Shown here: positions 1 through 10,830 of the stretch, piece after piece
Position numbering within the stretch: the stretch's first letter is position 1
How the letters are laid out: the number at the start of each line of letters is the position of its first letter
Assembly (NCBI GenBank): GCA_963169105.1
Contig: OY720638.1
Span: forward strand, 8,046,749 to 8,110,748
DNA length: 64,000 bases
DNA from: Ceriagrion tenellum
Lineage: Eukaryota; Arthropoda; Insecta; Odonata; Coenagrionidae
Reading direction: 5' to 3'
Notes under the pieces: model-generated
Databases searched by the model: none
Told to the model about the DNA's origin: nothing
Seen by the model: only the letters and a program-made list of their open reading frames with translations
Translations under genes and position numbers: made by a program

Positions 1-420
1 CGGACGGCGCATTGTCATTCGGCGATTGGCGGAGGCCGAGGGCTATTTCGCATCACGAGACTACGGGTGGATAACACGGTATCTGGCGACTCGGGAGTGG
101 CCTGCGACTCAGTTCTCGCCTTTTGCGATTGCGCATCACGCTTTTCTCGTCGTCGCGGCTTCAATTGTCGCCTCCCAATGTCACCCTCGAAAGAGGGGGT
201 CACAATTCGAGTCGCCCCCTTCACTCGCATTCGCTGGGAGAGAGTCTATCTTTTGTTTGCATTTAACGGTGCAATGGAAACGAAGTGGTTGATCGCCTAC
301 CTTATTTTCGAGGTGTCTTTAGGTTGTCAGGTCATTAGGTGGTTTCGAGGTGTCTTTAGGTCATTGTCGTGTCTCAGGAATTGGGGTTTTTATGAGAAAT
401 TTGGCAGTTCGTTGTAAGTT
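1..420. other. CpG-rich segment, no gene assigned
   Basis: The first 250 bases are richer in CpG than the flanking DNA and are open in several overlapping frames on both strands, none with recognisable domains. A block beginning TTCGAGGTGTCTTTAGGT occurs near 307 and again near 344. I see no splice-framed exon and no known repeat. It could be the edge of a promoter island belonging to a gene left of the window. Confidence 0.25.
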
Positions 421-1220
421 ATACAGGTTTTTGCAACGCTTGCAAACGAAGGGTTCTATATCATTCAGAATTGAAGACATGATGGCTTGTGTAGCAGTTA
501 CTTCCCCTTAAAAGATATTGTTTACCCTAGTCCTCGTTTTGAACGCTATTTACAGTGCTTAAATTATCCCCGTGAAATTTTAACGTTTAATTTTAACGAT
601 AAGTGGAAACTTGAATTTCATAACTTGTAAACTTACATTGGAGTCCTCTCGTTTACTTCTCAATTGTGTTCCAACGTTGCTTGCAACGTTGGTTGTAGTA
701 ATTGCTGCCCCATGAATTTCAATAAAAAATACTGAATTGACGTGCCAGGAAATAGTTTCGAGTTAGTGAGCCTTTTATTACTCCCATTATCATCAACGGT
801 GGCATAAATTGTAATCAATTTACTGTAGAGGTTAGTGACAGACCATTTTTTGTTGTTGTAAGTAACTTGATTAAGGTGTTTTGACAGTGGAATCCTTACT
901 ACAAGAAGATATATTTTATTTTATTAGACAATTGGATGTGTTCGTAGAATTAGCTGACTAACTTGCTTACAGGTAAATACTTAAAATACGCAATTAATAG
1001 AACCGTGAGATGCAGCTCCGCAATTTTTACGGCATTAAGTGTTATCAAGAAAGCAGCTTGGTATATGTATGTACTTTTAAAGCCTTTTATTCATTATTGT
1101 GCTGTTGTAACTTAGTATTGCCTGAAGAACTCCATTTCGTATCACAACCATTCCGAGAAAACAACAATATCATTCCAATAACTAAGCTAAGGCACTATGA
1201 CAGGAATTAGAATAGGGCAC
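421..1220. other. AT-rich non-coding DNA
   Basis: No open frame above about 66 codons, no recognisable repeat and no splice-framed exon seen. Confidence 0.5.
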
Positions 1221-1260
1221 CATGAGGCTAGGCCCTTGCTCATGAGGCTAGGCCCTTGCC
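1221..1260 (+). repeat. 20 bp tandem duplication
   Basis: Two adjacent 20-base units beginning CATGAGGCTAGGCCCTTGC, differing only at the last base. Probably a local slippage event. Confidence 0.85.
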
Positions 1261-1876
1261 CTTGTTATGTAGTTATTAGAGAATTTTTGAATTAATTAAC
1301 AACGCTCCGACAGTGGCAATAGCGGCAAAAGTGGGAAGCACATGAAGGGTCTCAGGCAACAGCTGTGGAATTTGCTGGGGAGGAGAGCAGAATCCGATGG
1401 GCGGGAGGTAAGGGCTACATTACTGCACTTTAGAGGCACCGTATTACCTCTAGAGGGCCTCTAATGCACTACCCCGCCGTGTAAGGGGCGGGGGACTACA
1501 TTGGAGAGAACGACCATGGCACGTGAAAGACCTGTGGTTCAGGTGCTCGGTTTGGAAGATCGCACGCTTCGCCAGGCGAGGTCTCTGCCTACCGCTCTGT
1601 CTCTCGCTATGTACTGTTCACAATAGTGCTCATTGCGGGAATGGAAAATCAATGTTCAAATACAGCCTTAAAATTTTAATTACTCACAGAGCTAATTAAA
1701 TACCCTCGCTTCAAGTTAGCACTTAATGTGACGTCAATTTACTCCAGTCCGTAATTTTCAGAAATTCTGGTGATATTTTGAGTGCAATTTTTCACAGATA
1801 GTACAAACATATTACGATATCGTAGAGTCAGTAGTTGACAATGGCAACTCTGGGAATGAAAAATGAACATCTATGC
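1261..1876. other. Unclassified non-coding DNA
   Basis: Contains a short GC-rich patch (about 1370-1500) with a small inverted pair around TTAGAGGC and GCCTCTAA. No gene or identifiable mobile element seen. Confidence 0.4.
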
Positions 1877-1930
1877 CCGTGATGGCAAACCTATGACACG
1901 CGTGTCAGAGGTGGCACGTCAACACATATT
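1877..1930 (+). mobile_element. Possible hAT-type transposon terminal remnant
   Basis: The stretch GTGATGGCAAACCTATGACA followed by CGCGTGTCA resembles the start of hAT-superfamily elements, which often begin CAGTGATGGC. It contains a perfect 14-base palindrome, TGACACGCGTGTCA, at 1894-1907. No matching opposite end or 8 bp target duplication was found, so this is at most a solo terminus. The assignment rests on resemblance to remembered termini only. Confidence 0.35.
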
Positions 1931-2265
1931 GGGTGACACGGATTGTTCACGAATGGTCATCGCCCAGGAACAGTAAACACATGCAGCGATATTATTTTAT
2001 GATAAAAATTATATTTTGAAAATTTAAGAGCAACATTTACCAACAAAGGTCTTCTTTTCAGCTCTTGGAAAAAAGCAAGGTTGAAAGGAAGGGATACATT
2101 TCAAGACACCGTCTTATTGCGCGGCGACGAAAATCAGCTTCCGATTTTTGTCATTTCGATTAACGCCGCACCTCTTCAGCTCGCATCTCCGACGTAAATC
2201 GAGAGCTAACTGCAAAAGTTCGGAGGCGTCGAAACGCTTTTAATCATAAGATTTTGGTTAGAAGA
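1931..2265. other. Non-coding DNA, nothing identified
   Basis: No open frame or repeat recognised. Confidence 0.4.
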
Positions 2266-2920
2266 AATCTACATCTACATACTACCCCGTGAGCCGCTGC
2301 AGGTGCGCGTGGCAGGGGGTGGTAAGTCACCAGCCGTGTAAAGATGTAAATTTTTGGAGGTGAAATGGTGACACGTACTATGGGAGTGTATTTAGAGGAG
2401 CCCTGTTTTTATTGTGGTCGCTTATTGTGCGCGTTTTTTTATTTTTTAGAACGAGTTTTTGTATCTATCTGTCTGGCAGAATATGTCTCTTATTTTATGG
2501 CATCTGTCAGACCTAGAAATGTAATGAGGAGTCATGATAATATTCTCTGCGTCTCTCTGAAACACACCAGTTCTGAATATCTCAAGCAGTCTAAGCCTAG
2601 CGTGCAGCCTCCGAGTCTATAGGGGCTCCCACCTTAATCCCTATAATAGTTGCGTAACACTATATGTTCGTTCGTAGCAGTTTTTAACGAAGCGTGCTGC
2701 TTTCCTTTGAAATTTGTAAATTTTTTTGGTTAAATCTTTATGACCAGGGTCCTAAATGCTTGCGGCGTATTCGAGGTGTGGCCTAACCAGAGCAAAGTAG
2801 CATCTCTCTTTGACTTGTTCATCCGAGGACCTTCCTATTATACGCTTAACAAAATCCAGTTTCTTTAATGCTGTGCCGCATATGTTTTGTATGTGTGTTC
2901 CCAAGATATATCTGAAGTTG
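2266..2920 (-). mobile_element. LINE family A (CR1/L2-like), 3' fragment
   Basis: This is the 3' end of a non-LTR retrotransposon read on the minus strand. It encodes the region after the reverse-transcriptase palm, with the blocks ICGTALKKLDFVKRIIGRSS and VRPHLEYAASI, then a diverged tail through the ISRSDRCDKIRE-like block, a 3' UTR and a terminal (TACATC)n tract at 2266-2280. The frame is broken several times, including an insertion of T-rich DNA near 2437-2450, so it is inactive. The same sequence recurs at 11485, 14083, 23385, 27113, 28200, 31645 and 38159. It is truncated just upstream of the HIQN block, as 5'-truncated LINE copies usually are. Assignment to the CR1/L2 group is inferred from the LEYA..WDP motif. 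Confidence 0.8.
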
Positions 2921-3142
2921 AAGAAAATGAAGAATGACACGAAATGTGACAAATAGTGACAAACATCAAGAGCCGAAAATACCAAACTTTAATTTTTTCC
3001 CAAGCAATCGAGCACTCGTGCAAGATCAGGCGTGCTTTGCCTCGCCATGGCACTAATAAAAGCATTTGCAACATTCCTCGCCTCGCACTGTAGCATGAAA
3101 TGGACATTGTTTGGAGCCCATGCATGCTGCATCCGACCTTAC

Positions 3143-3337
3143 CTCGGCTTGCTTCCTCGCCCTCTCCGACGGCATCTCCACACCCTTGGCGTCGAAGGCA
3201 TCGGGCGTGTGCACGAAGAGCGCCTTGCCCAGCTGCCGTGGCCGCGGACGATGCTCGCCCAGCCCCGGAATCCATCCGTCCTCGGCCTCACTCGGCGACA
3301 CTGGCGGCTCCGGCCTACGGTGGCCCGCGGCGGACAT
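3143..3337 (-). CDS. Candidate first coding exon of an unidentified host gene
   Basis: On the minus strand an ATG at 3337 opens exactly 65 codons. They begin MSAAGHRRPEPPVSPSEAED, continue through a segment containing LGKALFVHTPDAF, and end RKQAE. The last codon is followed directly by GTAAGG (3142-3137), a strong splice donor, giving a phase-0 exon. Third positions are strongly G/C-biased in this frame, unlike the AT-rich surroundings, which favours real coding. The encoded N-terminus is Pro/Arg/Glu-rich and matches nothing I recognise. The next exon would lie to the left, across or beyond the LINE copy at 2266-2920, and I could not find it. Overlapping frames on the plus strand have no splice support. 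A chance open frame in a CpG-rich island is the main alternative. Confidence 0.4.
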
Positions 3338-3709
3338 GACACCTGCAACGGCCGCGCAACCAATTGTCACAACCATCTCCAATGCTCACAATATGGCGGC
3401 TGCTTTGGGGGCGCACGACATGGCATTTAACCCGGCCATGGCGACGTTTCAGTCCTCGCAGCCACCGCGAAATCCTTCCCCAATGAATCACTAAAAACCA
3501 ACGATCCTCTCTTCACATCCCTCTGGGACTTCGATCGAAACACTGAATCCAAATTTCTCATTCCGAAACTACCGGAAGAACCCACGCACTCTTCCAGGCC
3601 GGGGACAGTTCTCCTGCAGCCCTCCGCTCCAAATGGTCGGTTATCTTCCCTGCAGTCCCGCATTGACACGAGCAACGTGTGTTCAGCCACTCGTACCATT
3701 TGTGTTTCC
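3338..3709. other. CpG-rich flank upstream of the candidate exon
   Basis: GC-rich block immediately upstream (in minus-strand sense) of the candidate exon, open in several frames on both strands. A 90-codon minus frame spans 3427-3699. If the exon is real, this would hold the 5' UTR and promoter. The minus strand also has an acceptor-like CCGTTGCAG just before the ATG, so the exon could instead be internal. It ends at the TTAA of the MITE at 3710. Confidence 0.3.
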
Positions 3710-4249
3710 TTAAGAGTCCGAGCGAGATAGTTCCCTAGTCATAATAGAGACCATATTCGAATTATACATTTTTATTTCAGCAATAGTAGGAAGCATGAAT
3801 TAAGTATTGGATTATTAATGGTGAAATAATATAGATTTATATGACAGAAAAGGTAAGTAATTAAATGAAAATATCTGAAAGTCTTTAACTTAACACATTT
3901 TTTTCGCGCGGTGCGTTTGAAACTCCTTCAAAACGGAAGGCTTTCTGGTATCCCGAAGAATTTACTGCCGTGAAAATATCATTAATGTTTAAAAATAGAT
4001 GAGAAAACATACAAACTACACGCTGTTAGTTTTTTACGACATCTAAATGTTATTAATTCCTCATTTTTAATATAATGTCTCTCTGGAGAGCATACACGTA
4101 CCATTTCCCATGTATTAAAAGGGCTGTTTGTATTTTTTGGAAAATATCTCCGAAAGTAACGTGGTGCGAGGGGTTGAACTTCAGGTGTCATTGGAAGGAT
4201 GAGATTCATTGATTTCTAGGTAAAATGATATTCGCACAAACTACCTTAA
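3710..4249 (+). mobile_element. TTAA-flanked MITE, copy 1 (full length)
   Basis: A 540 bp non-coding element bounded by TTAA at 3710-3713 and 4246-4249. Its ends are inverted and similar: left AGAGTCCGAGCGAGATAG; right, read outward-in, GGTAGTTTGTGCGAATA. The interior is AT-rich with no ORF of note. The recurring interior block is GAGAAAACATACAAACTA followed by CGCTGTTAG. Three more copies occur in the window (4650, 15027, 25511). TTAA at both ends fits TTAA-targeting superfamilies such as piggyBac or Kolobok, but the termini do not match a type I can name. Confidence 0.75.
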
Positions 4250-4649
4250 ATAAGCATATATCACGTAATTTCACGGACGAATGAAAATAAGCGCTATTTT
4301 ATAGAAAAATGAAAAAATTCTTAAATTATTTTTCTCCCTGATATCAATGCATCGAACATAGGGTCGTCCTTAAACTTTTCCTTTTGTTGAGGAAAGTTGG
4401 ACATCTATTTCTCTCTCCAGAATGTTTGAAGTTAACGCAATAGTAACTGAATCTTTTGCACTTGACCACAGGATAACTTCTCAAAACGATAGCGGGATAT
4501 CTCGAGCTAGATAATCTACGACGTCGACTTCTGAGCGAAGTTTGTGGTCCAATGTGTATATTGTTCGTTCAACGGGTAGAGTTACAAAGGATACTAAACA
4601 TTTGACGTGATTTTCTGATCTATAATTTTTCATTTAGGGTATTTAGTGT
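4250..4649. other. AT-rich spacer between two MITE copies
   Basis: No gene. A weak resemblance to the MITE 5' half cannot be excluded but was not demonstrated. Confidence 0.4.
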
Positions 4650-4977
4650 ATTTTTTGTGATACCCAAGAACTTACTGCGGAGACAATATGATTAATTTTC
4701 AAATATAGTTGAGAAAACGTACAAACTACGCGCTGTTAGTTTTTTTACTACATCTAAGTGATAGAAATACCTCATTTGGTAAATAAAGTCTCTCTGGAGT
4801 GCATACACGTATCATTTCCCATGTAAAAGGGATGGTATTTTTTGGCAAATATCTCCGAAAGTAATGCGGTAAGGGGTTGATTTTTTGGTATCATTAGAAG
4901 GGTGATATACTTTTCTTTAAAATGGACCAAATTTATTGATTTCTAGGTAAAATGATATTTCGCTCAAACTACCTGAA
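4650..4977 (+). mobile_element. TTAA-flanked MITE, copy 2 (5'-truncated)
   Basis: Same orientation and family as the copy at 3710-4249, covering only its distal two thirds. It runs from the block ACTGCGGAGACAATATGATT through TCTCCGAAAGTAATGCGGTA to the terminus CTCAAACTACCT. The flanking tetramer is TGAA instead of TTAA, presumably one mutation. The left terminus is missing. Confidence 0.7.
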
Positions 4978-5350
4978 ATAGCTGAATTCTGCGCAAGTTT
5001 CGCTCGATGTTGCGGGATAACCTTTCCTGAAAATGCCGAAGGCGGAGGGCAGTTGAGTTGGCCTCTTCTTTTCAGTCAGAAATCGCTTTATATTTCATAC
5101 GGTCCATGAAGACTTTTTCTAGAGTGAATAGAGGCTGTGATGAATCACTATTAATCGTGACATTAATATTTAATTCAGTGATTTAACTCATAGAGAAATA
5201 AATGTACAATGGAAAGCAACAGGGCGCAAAGATCTCAACAACACAACAAAAAATCATGGAAAACGGAGGAAATAATAGCAATTTACACATCCAAAATCAT
5301 CGGTTTTATCGCGCACTCCGAAATTTTTTTCAGTGGGGCAAATTATTTCA
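4978..5350. other. Non-coding DNA, nothing identified
   Basis: No open frame or repeat recognised. Confidence 0.4.
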
Positions 5351-5358
5351 CTAAAATT

Positions 5359-5806
5359 TAGGATGAGTTGAATCCAAATGTCTATCCTCGATACCACCGA
5401 TTCTTCGGATTAGAATCGAAGGATATCGAGAATCTGGTCGCCTAAAATCGATTCCGATTCTATTGATTCAGGATATATAAATATTCAAATCAAATTTCAT
5501 TTACCACATCATATTTGTCTCAGTAATTTTGGGTTTAGGCTATCAATTTGTACTTTTTATCTACCTGAATGAGCTGAGGATATATTTACTATTTGTTAAT
5601 AAATATACTTTTTGAGCGACTTAATTGTCTTTGTTATTTTATTTCAGCCAATACTCAAAGTTAAATAATAGTCGTACGCTACTGGTATATCAATATCCCA
5701 CCTCTTTTTAGGGATAAGAATCGACGGAATCGGAATCGAGGATCGGGAATCGATTTGAAAGAATTTGAATCGGAATCGAAAAAAAGTGGAATCGACTAAT
5801 CCCTAA
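5359..5806. mobile_element. hAT-like MITE with GAATCG-rich ends
   Basis: A 448 bp non-coding element whose termini are imperfect inverted repeats: left TTAGGATGAGTTGAATCCA, and on the opposite strand at the right end TAGGGATTAGTCGATTCCA. Subterminal regions on both sides carry many GAATCG/CGATTC copies. CTAAAATT (5351-5358) and TTAAAATT (5807-5814) flank it as an 8-base near-identical pair, as expected for a hAT target-site duplication. No transposase is encoded, so it would depend on an autonomous relative. Confidence 0.55.
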
Positions 5807-5814
5807 TTAAAATT

Positions 5815-6480
5815 CTCTCTTGCATCTTGCACAATTTATCAAACCTGATTCACACCAAACGCGCAGTTGCTAACTTGTCCCCTGAGGTGGGCTCCGGCTG
5901 TGACCTCCGCGACCAAGATCTTAATCTCCTCGGCGGTCACGCTCCGCTCAGAGTCGAATGAGGGGCGGGTGTGTTTCTTCATGTGGTGGGCCTTGCCGCA
6001 GCGGCGGTGGGCGGTGCCCAGGGTGTGGAGGGGGGAGGAGGGGTGAATATGGTCACGGAAACGTGAGAAGATGCGACAAAACGGGAGAAATTTCAGCGAC
6101 TCGGCGCTCCACAACTTCGTTCAATATGGACACGAGCTTTCGCTGTCCACATCTTCACACATTCCGTGCCGATGCCAGTGTAGGGATACATTTGCCTCGG
6201 ACTGGATCCCTCACAAGGGTCACGCCTCCCCGTTGACGCACACCGCAATGACTCTCAGCTCCCTTTCCCTCTCGCTACTTCTGCAACAGTTCATTTGTTT
6301 CCCTCCGTGCCCCCTTCCCACCCGTCTTCGCGTCAAATCATCGACATATGTGAAATCCCTCATTGGTTAAACTGGTCTCAATCGGGCGAATATCGAACAG
6401 AGGGTAACAACATTAACTCTCGGATTATACTAGCAACAAAGAGGCTTGGGAATCTGAAAAGTAACAGCCAGAGGACTTAA
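5815..6480. other. GC-rich patch with unassigned open frames
   Basis: A minus frame of 91 codons (5839-6114) and a plus frame of 92 codons (5958-6236) overlap here. The block is G-rich around 6000-6045. Neither product has a domain I recognise and no donor/acceptor pair clearly frames them. It could be a decayed exon or mobile fragment. Confidence 0.25.
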
Positions 6481-8935
6481 ATAATATCCCATGTTATTCG
6501 TAAACAGCGAATATTTTTGCGATCATAGTTTACTGAGTCATTTTCAGCATTGCTACATTTATTTCGATATTTCGCGTGAATATTCTCGCTTCTGGGCTGA
6601 TCAGCAAATTTCCCACCAGGGGCGCGGGGAAAGGTAGGGGGGCGGGAGGAGGGTGTCGCTGTGCACCGGCCGAGAATGCCCTTCACCTTGGAATACGCTA
6701 TTCTCGCCATTCTTCACGAGACTTCAGTGGAAGGAAACATGTTGAAAATAATGACATCCATTTTTGGCAAGCAAGTATCGTATTTTAGATCCATTTGAAA
6801 TTTCAGTATCACATGGACAACAAAAATAAATGAAATTCATGAGTAAAACTATCTGTCACATCAAGTTCGAAAGCTGTCAATACTGTGAAAGTGGAAATAA
6901 AATGGAATTGTTTTGATAAACTGATCACAGAAAATTGTCCTCGAGAAATAATGAAAAGTGATGACTAGACATTGGGAGGTTAGAGGACGTAACCACGGTT
7001 GTTTTCAAATACGATGCTCTCTCACAGTCAAAGGCCATGCTTCCCGGTAATGGGAGCAACGGAAGAACTGAAAACAGGGTCAGCGATCTATATTTGTGAA
7101 CCAGTGGACGGGGGCGTTAAACTAAACATTTGTGGTGCGTGCATCGGTCGACTTCGCTCGGTGGACCATGCGAAGAGCGCTTTGTATGCCGCGTGGCGGC
7201 GCAGTTCCGGACGCACCGCGAGACGCCACCAATCGAACCGGTAACACTCCAACGGAACCCCTAGTCTTGAATTGGAGCGCGAGATCCTAGGGCCGGCAGA
7301 ATGTAATCCACTCCGAGGTCGATGAGCAGTCAGAAAAATCGGAGTGGACAATGGACCACGTAAATTAATAGGTCCGGGATAATGTTAAATCACGCTAAAC
7401 GCAATCGTGCATCCCGAGTGGTGGATCTAAATGCCTCCGATACAAAGAACGCTCTTCTCACGCCGTAGATTCTCTTTACTTTTGTTCTTGAAGTATGACG
7501 CCTTCAGAGTGGATTTTAAATTTATTTGCGACGGGTGTCACCCACTCGACGAACCGCGTTTAGTTTTTAGGACGATTCAAGTCCCGTATTTCGTCAGTTC
7601 TTATCCTGTCGTCACTCGTTTCTCATCATAAATTACGATATTTATTCATCCACAAACACAATTTAATCGAAGCCAGAGTATAACAACTTATCCACAGATA
7701 TGACTTCGAGATGGGCACTAAAAACGAAGTGACTGGTGGGTCCGGATGGATCTGGCTGGCGTAGCGATATTTATGAAGAAGGAAGTACAAAATTATAACT
7801 AATTACTCATCAAGTTTCTGCGTTTGAATATGGTGTCCGTCGGACCGAAAGGAAACGCCTCAATCGGCGAGGGGGTAGACTTTTGGCACCACTAAGAGAG
7901 ATGCAACCGGGAATATTCAAATGCCGTAATGATAAAAATAGATAACTCACATCGCAAAAAGAAGGACGTTTTATGGTCTCCAGTTGCTGCAGTTCCTAAG
8001 ATATTTTTGCAAGCTCCATCTCGCAACCGAGGAAGGTTACGCATCATTAGGATATGATGAATCTTTGGATGTTCCTTGTAGGTATACCTATATCACGGCT
8101 TCGACACCTTCAAAGTTTATTTTTTATTATGCTCACTAATTGCAAAATAAGCAGATTTTCAATTAAGACATAAATTTCTCATTGGCTTGCAATCAAATAT
8201 CTCCAATGTATATGCGTGTGAAAGACACGTAGACAAAGCGCAAGACGTCGTAAACTCCTATTGAGTGAGTTTTACGGATACTACTGACCATGATGGAAAC
8301 TCGAAAATTAACATGAGTAATTAATAGTATAAATAATGAATTGATTTCAATTTTCATGTCGCGACTACTACGCAAGCTTGAGGGAATCTTGTGAGAAGAC
8401 ATTCTCGCCATGTAGATGGGGGAGAGGCCTTAAATCACCACCTCGAAAGCAAGAAAACAATCGTGGCTACTGCTAAATTCTCTGCGGTTGCCTGCTGACG
8501 AATGTAAGGCGTCGAGGCCGGAAGAAGGCAGAAGGACCCACGACGGGAATCACTCGCTCCCCATTCATTGTTTGTCAAATTTAAAGTTAACCTTGAGGAC
8601 GAGGACGATGCATTTTATATAGAAGAAACAAACAAACATATAAAATTAAATCAAGCGTGAGGTGTTAACCGAGATTTCTACCTTCGCTTGTCACATAATA
8701 AAACTTAGCCAATTCTAAAAGTTTTGTGGATATCGTCACCAATTTAAGAAATATGGACTTAATAAATTTTTATACAAAACTATTCATGTATATCAGCGAA
8801 AAAATTAGACTTTGAAAAGCGCAATATTAAGTTTAACATTCCTCACTGGTGAATTCGTCGCACATTGACGGAAATGATACCTAATGGATAGCGATGTGCA
8901 ACTCCAGAGTAAGTGACGGTGTACATTATGGCGTG
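6481..8935. other. Non-coding DNA without identified genes
   Basis: About 2.4 kb with only short overlapping frames, the longest about 87 codons near 7088-7351. A GC-rich patch at 7130-7300 has no recognisable product. No repeat shared with the rest of the window was noticed. Confidence 0.4.
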
Positions 8936-8939
8936 GATA

Positions 8940-9520
8940 GCATGCCATCCACGAGGCCTCGGCAGTTTCAAAAACCAGCACGACCGGCCAAGGGGTGGTG
9001 GTATCCTCGCGGAGAGACTTCGCGAACCCTCGATCCCTTCCTAGTGATGTGACCGCTAACCCTAGTGATGGGCACGCGAAGCCCAGTGACGGGCACGCCC
9101 GCGTGACAAAGCCGGACGTGCGGCGCTCCCCGTGCACCGCGGCGGTCTCTCTTACCGGGCAGGACGGGCGTGGAGCGGCGTGGACAGGAGCGGCGGCGGC
9201 ACCCTCGTGGCGGAAGAGCGGGGGGTGGCGGGGGACGGTGCTGGCCGGCTCTGCGACGGTAATCTGCGGCTGCGTTCCGTCGCGCCCACTGACTTTCACC
9301 CTCTCCGCAGAGAACGCCGGTCGGCCGCCGAGCGGCGCCACCGGCAGACGCGATCGATACAGGCGTTGCGTGTGCGACCGTTGGTGCGCGACGTGCCACC
9401 TGTTGGACGCGCGACAAACTGCGTGGTCACCAATGTGTACGACTCAAATGGCGGGCGGTGATTTCCAGCGCCGCGCTTTCGTTCGAAACGGCCGTGCATT
9501 GGACGACACATCCGAGTAAA
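8940..9520. promoter_or_regulatory. CpG-rich island, possibly exonic on the minus strand
   Basis: A block far richer in G+C and CpG than its surroundings, with long open frames in nearly every phase on both strands. One minus frame is open from 9443 to 9156 and ends at a strong donor (GTAAGA, 9155-9150) in phase 0. That frame has no ATG, so it would have to be an internal or non-initial exon. A 174-codon plus frame has no splice support. Nothing resembles a known family. The safest reading is a CpG island or promoter region with a possible exon. Confidence 0.35.
9040..9102. repeat. 21 bp tandem repeat, three units
   Basis: Three successive units begin CCTAGTGATG, CCTAGTGATG and CCCAGTGACG with a 21-base period; the last two share GGGCACGC. 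The period preserves frame. On the minus strand it gives a 7-residue repeat around ACPSLG in the 178-codon frame, so expansion within coding DNA is possible. Confidence 0.7.
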
Positions 9521-10503
9521 TCATCGTGTTGGCGATGCTATAAATCGAGCTTTGATATTTCATTCTTTTACTTATTATGAATTGACCGCAGTTTTCGCTA
9601 ATCGTGGACACGTTGGTACAACACGTTAACAAAAACGCTGGCGCCATATGTGGTGCAGGGGAAGATCCAAGGAGCAATCTGCAGGGGGGATATAAGTTTT
9701 GTATCTGTGTGTGTGTGCACGCGCTTGCATATTTTTTTAAATATTATCTCCAGCATCTTATTTCTATGCTTTTATACTTACCAATTGGCGATTTATTTAA
9801 CGTAATCCATTTTGGGATTGACGTCTCTCCTCCAGCACCTCTCTTGATCTTTTCATACCCGTCACCCACTTGTGCTCACATTAACCTCCAGGGTCAGAGA
9901 AATTGCATAAATTTCTGTTAGGTGATTGGAGTAGGAATAAAAACATATAAAGGAAATCTAAAAAATTAAATAGAAAATTCCATGCAGTTCCAATGTGTCC
10001 AATCGCAGTAGCGTAAGAGCGTAAATGTCAGGTCCATGGACTGGTTGTGCGAACCAGCATAAGGCTCCCCGAAAGAAAACTGTACCTACATCACCGAGGA
10101 GCACTGCGAGTAAGGTATATCCGCTCACGACGTTTTTTCGTGTATAATGAGAGATAATGATAAATAGATAAATAAATATAAATAATCATAACAAGATGAA
10201 TGAAGTTTTAAAACTTGTATGTCAAGGGGTTTACCAAGATACCGTTGAAATTCTATAATCCTAAAGGGTGCGATAAGGTTACTTTCGCCTCGTGGTATTC
10301 CATTTCCCTTTCAAATCCTTTGTTTATCGTACTCTGCGCCCTTTTTGCTAAGTTTATGTCCTGCATTTTATTTTTAAAGAAGAGAGTTATTTCTTTATAT
10401 ATCACACTTTTTGCTAATGTGATAGTGTAATTGGACATTATTATGCCTCTTCTATCATGAATTTTTTGCTTTAACCCACAAAATAATTGGTATAGAAATA
10501 CCC
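9521..10503. other. Non-coding DNA, nothing identified
   Basis: Contains a short GT run near 9707-9719. No gene recognised. Confidence 0.4.
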
Positions 10504-10830
10504 TTAGTTCTCCAGCTGGGAATGTTGAGTTTTTGCTAGTTTCGCCCAACCCGGTGTTGCTCTGGAGCATCGGCATGCCAGATGCCACGCATCACCTTCA
10601 GCCCCGCGGCACCATGGACATAATGCTCCCTGACGCAACCCGGCCTCGTGCAGGAAGGTGGCGTCAGCCCATCGTCCACGATCAAGTCTCCACGCTATGT
10701 CTCCTTCGGCGACGAGGTTTCGTCTTTCATGGAAAGTTGCCCATCCCACCGGCTCACACACATCAAACTTATATGCTAACAACAAGGCGTCGAGGTTTGG
10801 GAAGGATAGACAGGTATATCAGTAGACTCA
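10504..10830 (-). pseudogene. Probable LINE C-terminal fragment with zinc-knuckle-like motif
   Basis: A minus-strand frame of about 105 codons, GC-richer than its flanks, stops at 10504. Near its end it carries CPWCRGAEGDAWHLACRC, a C-x2-C...H-x3-C arrangement. That resembles the zinc-knuckle found after the reverse transcriptase in R1/R2- and Jockey-type LINEs. Upstream, the segment VAEGDIAWRLDRGRWADATF looks like structured coding sequence. No reverse-transcriptase motif is present, so the fragment is short and the assignment rests on the cysteine/histidine pattern alone. A host zinc-binding exon is the alternative. Confidence 0.35.

Noticed and set aside
3111..3494. 127-codon plus frame overlapping the candidate exon
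   Set aside because: Antisense shadow in GC-rich DNA without splice signals; the minus frame has ATG, codon bias and a donor.
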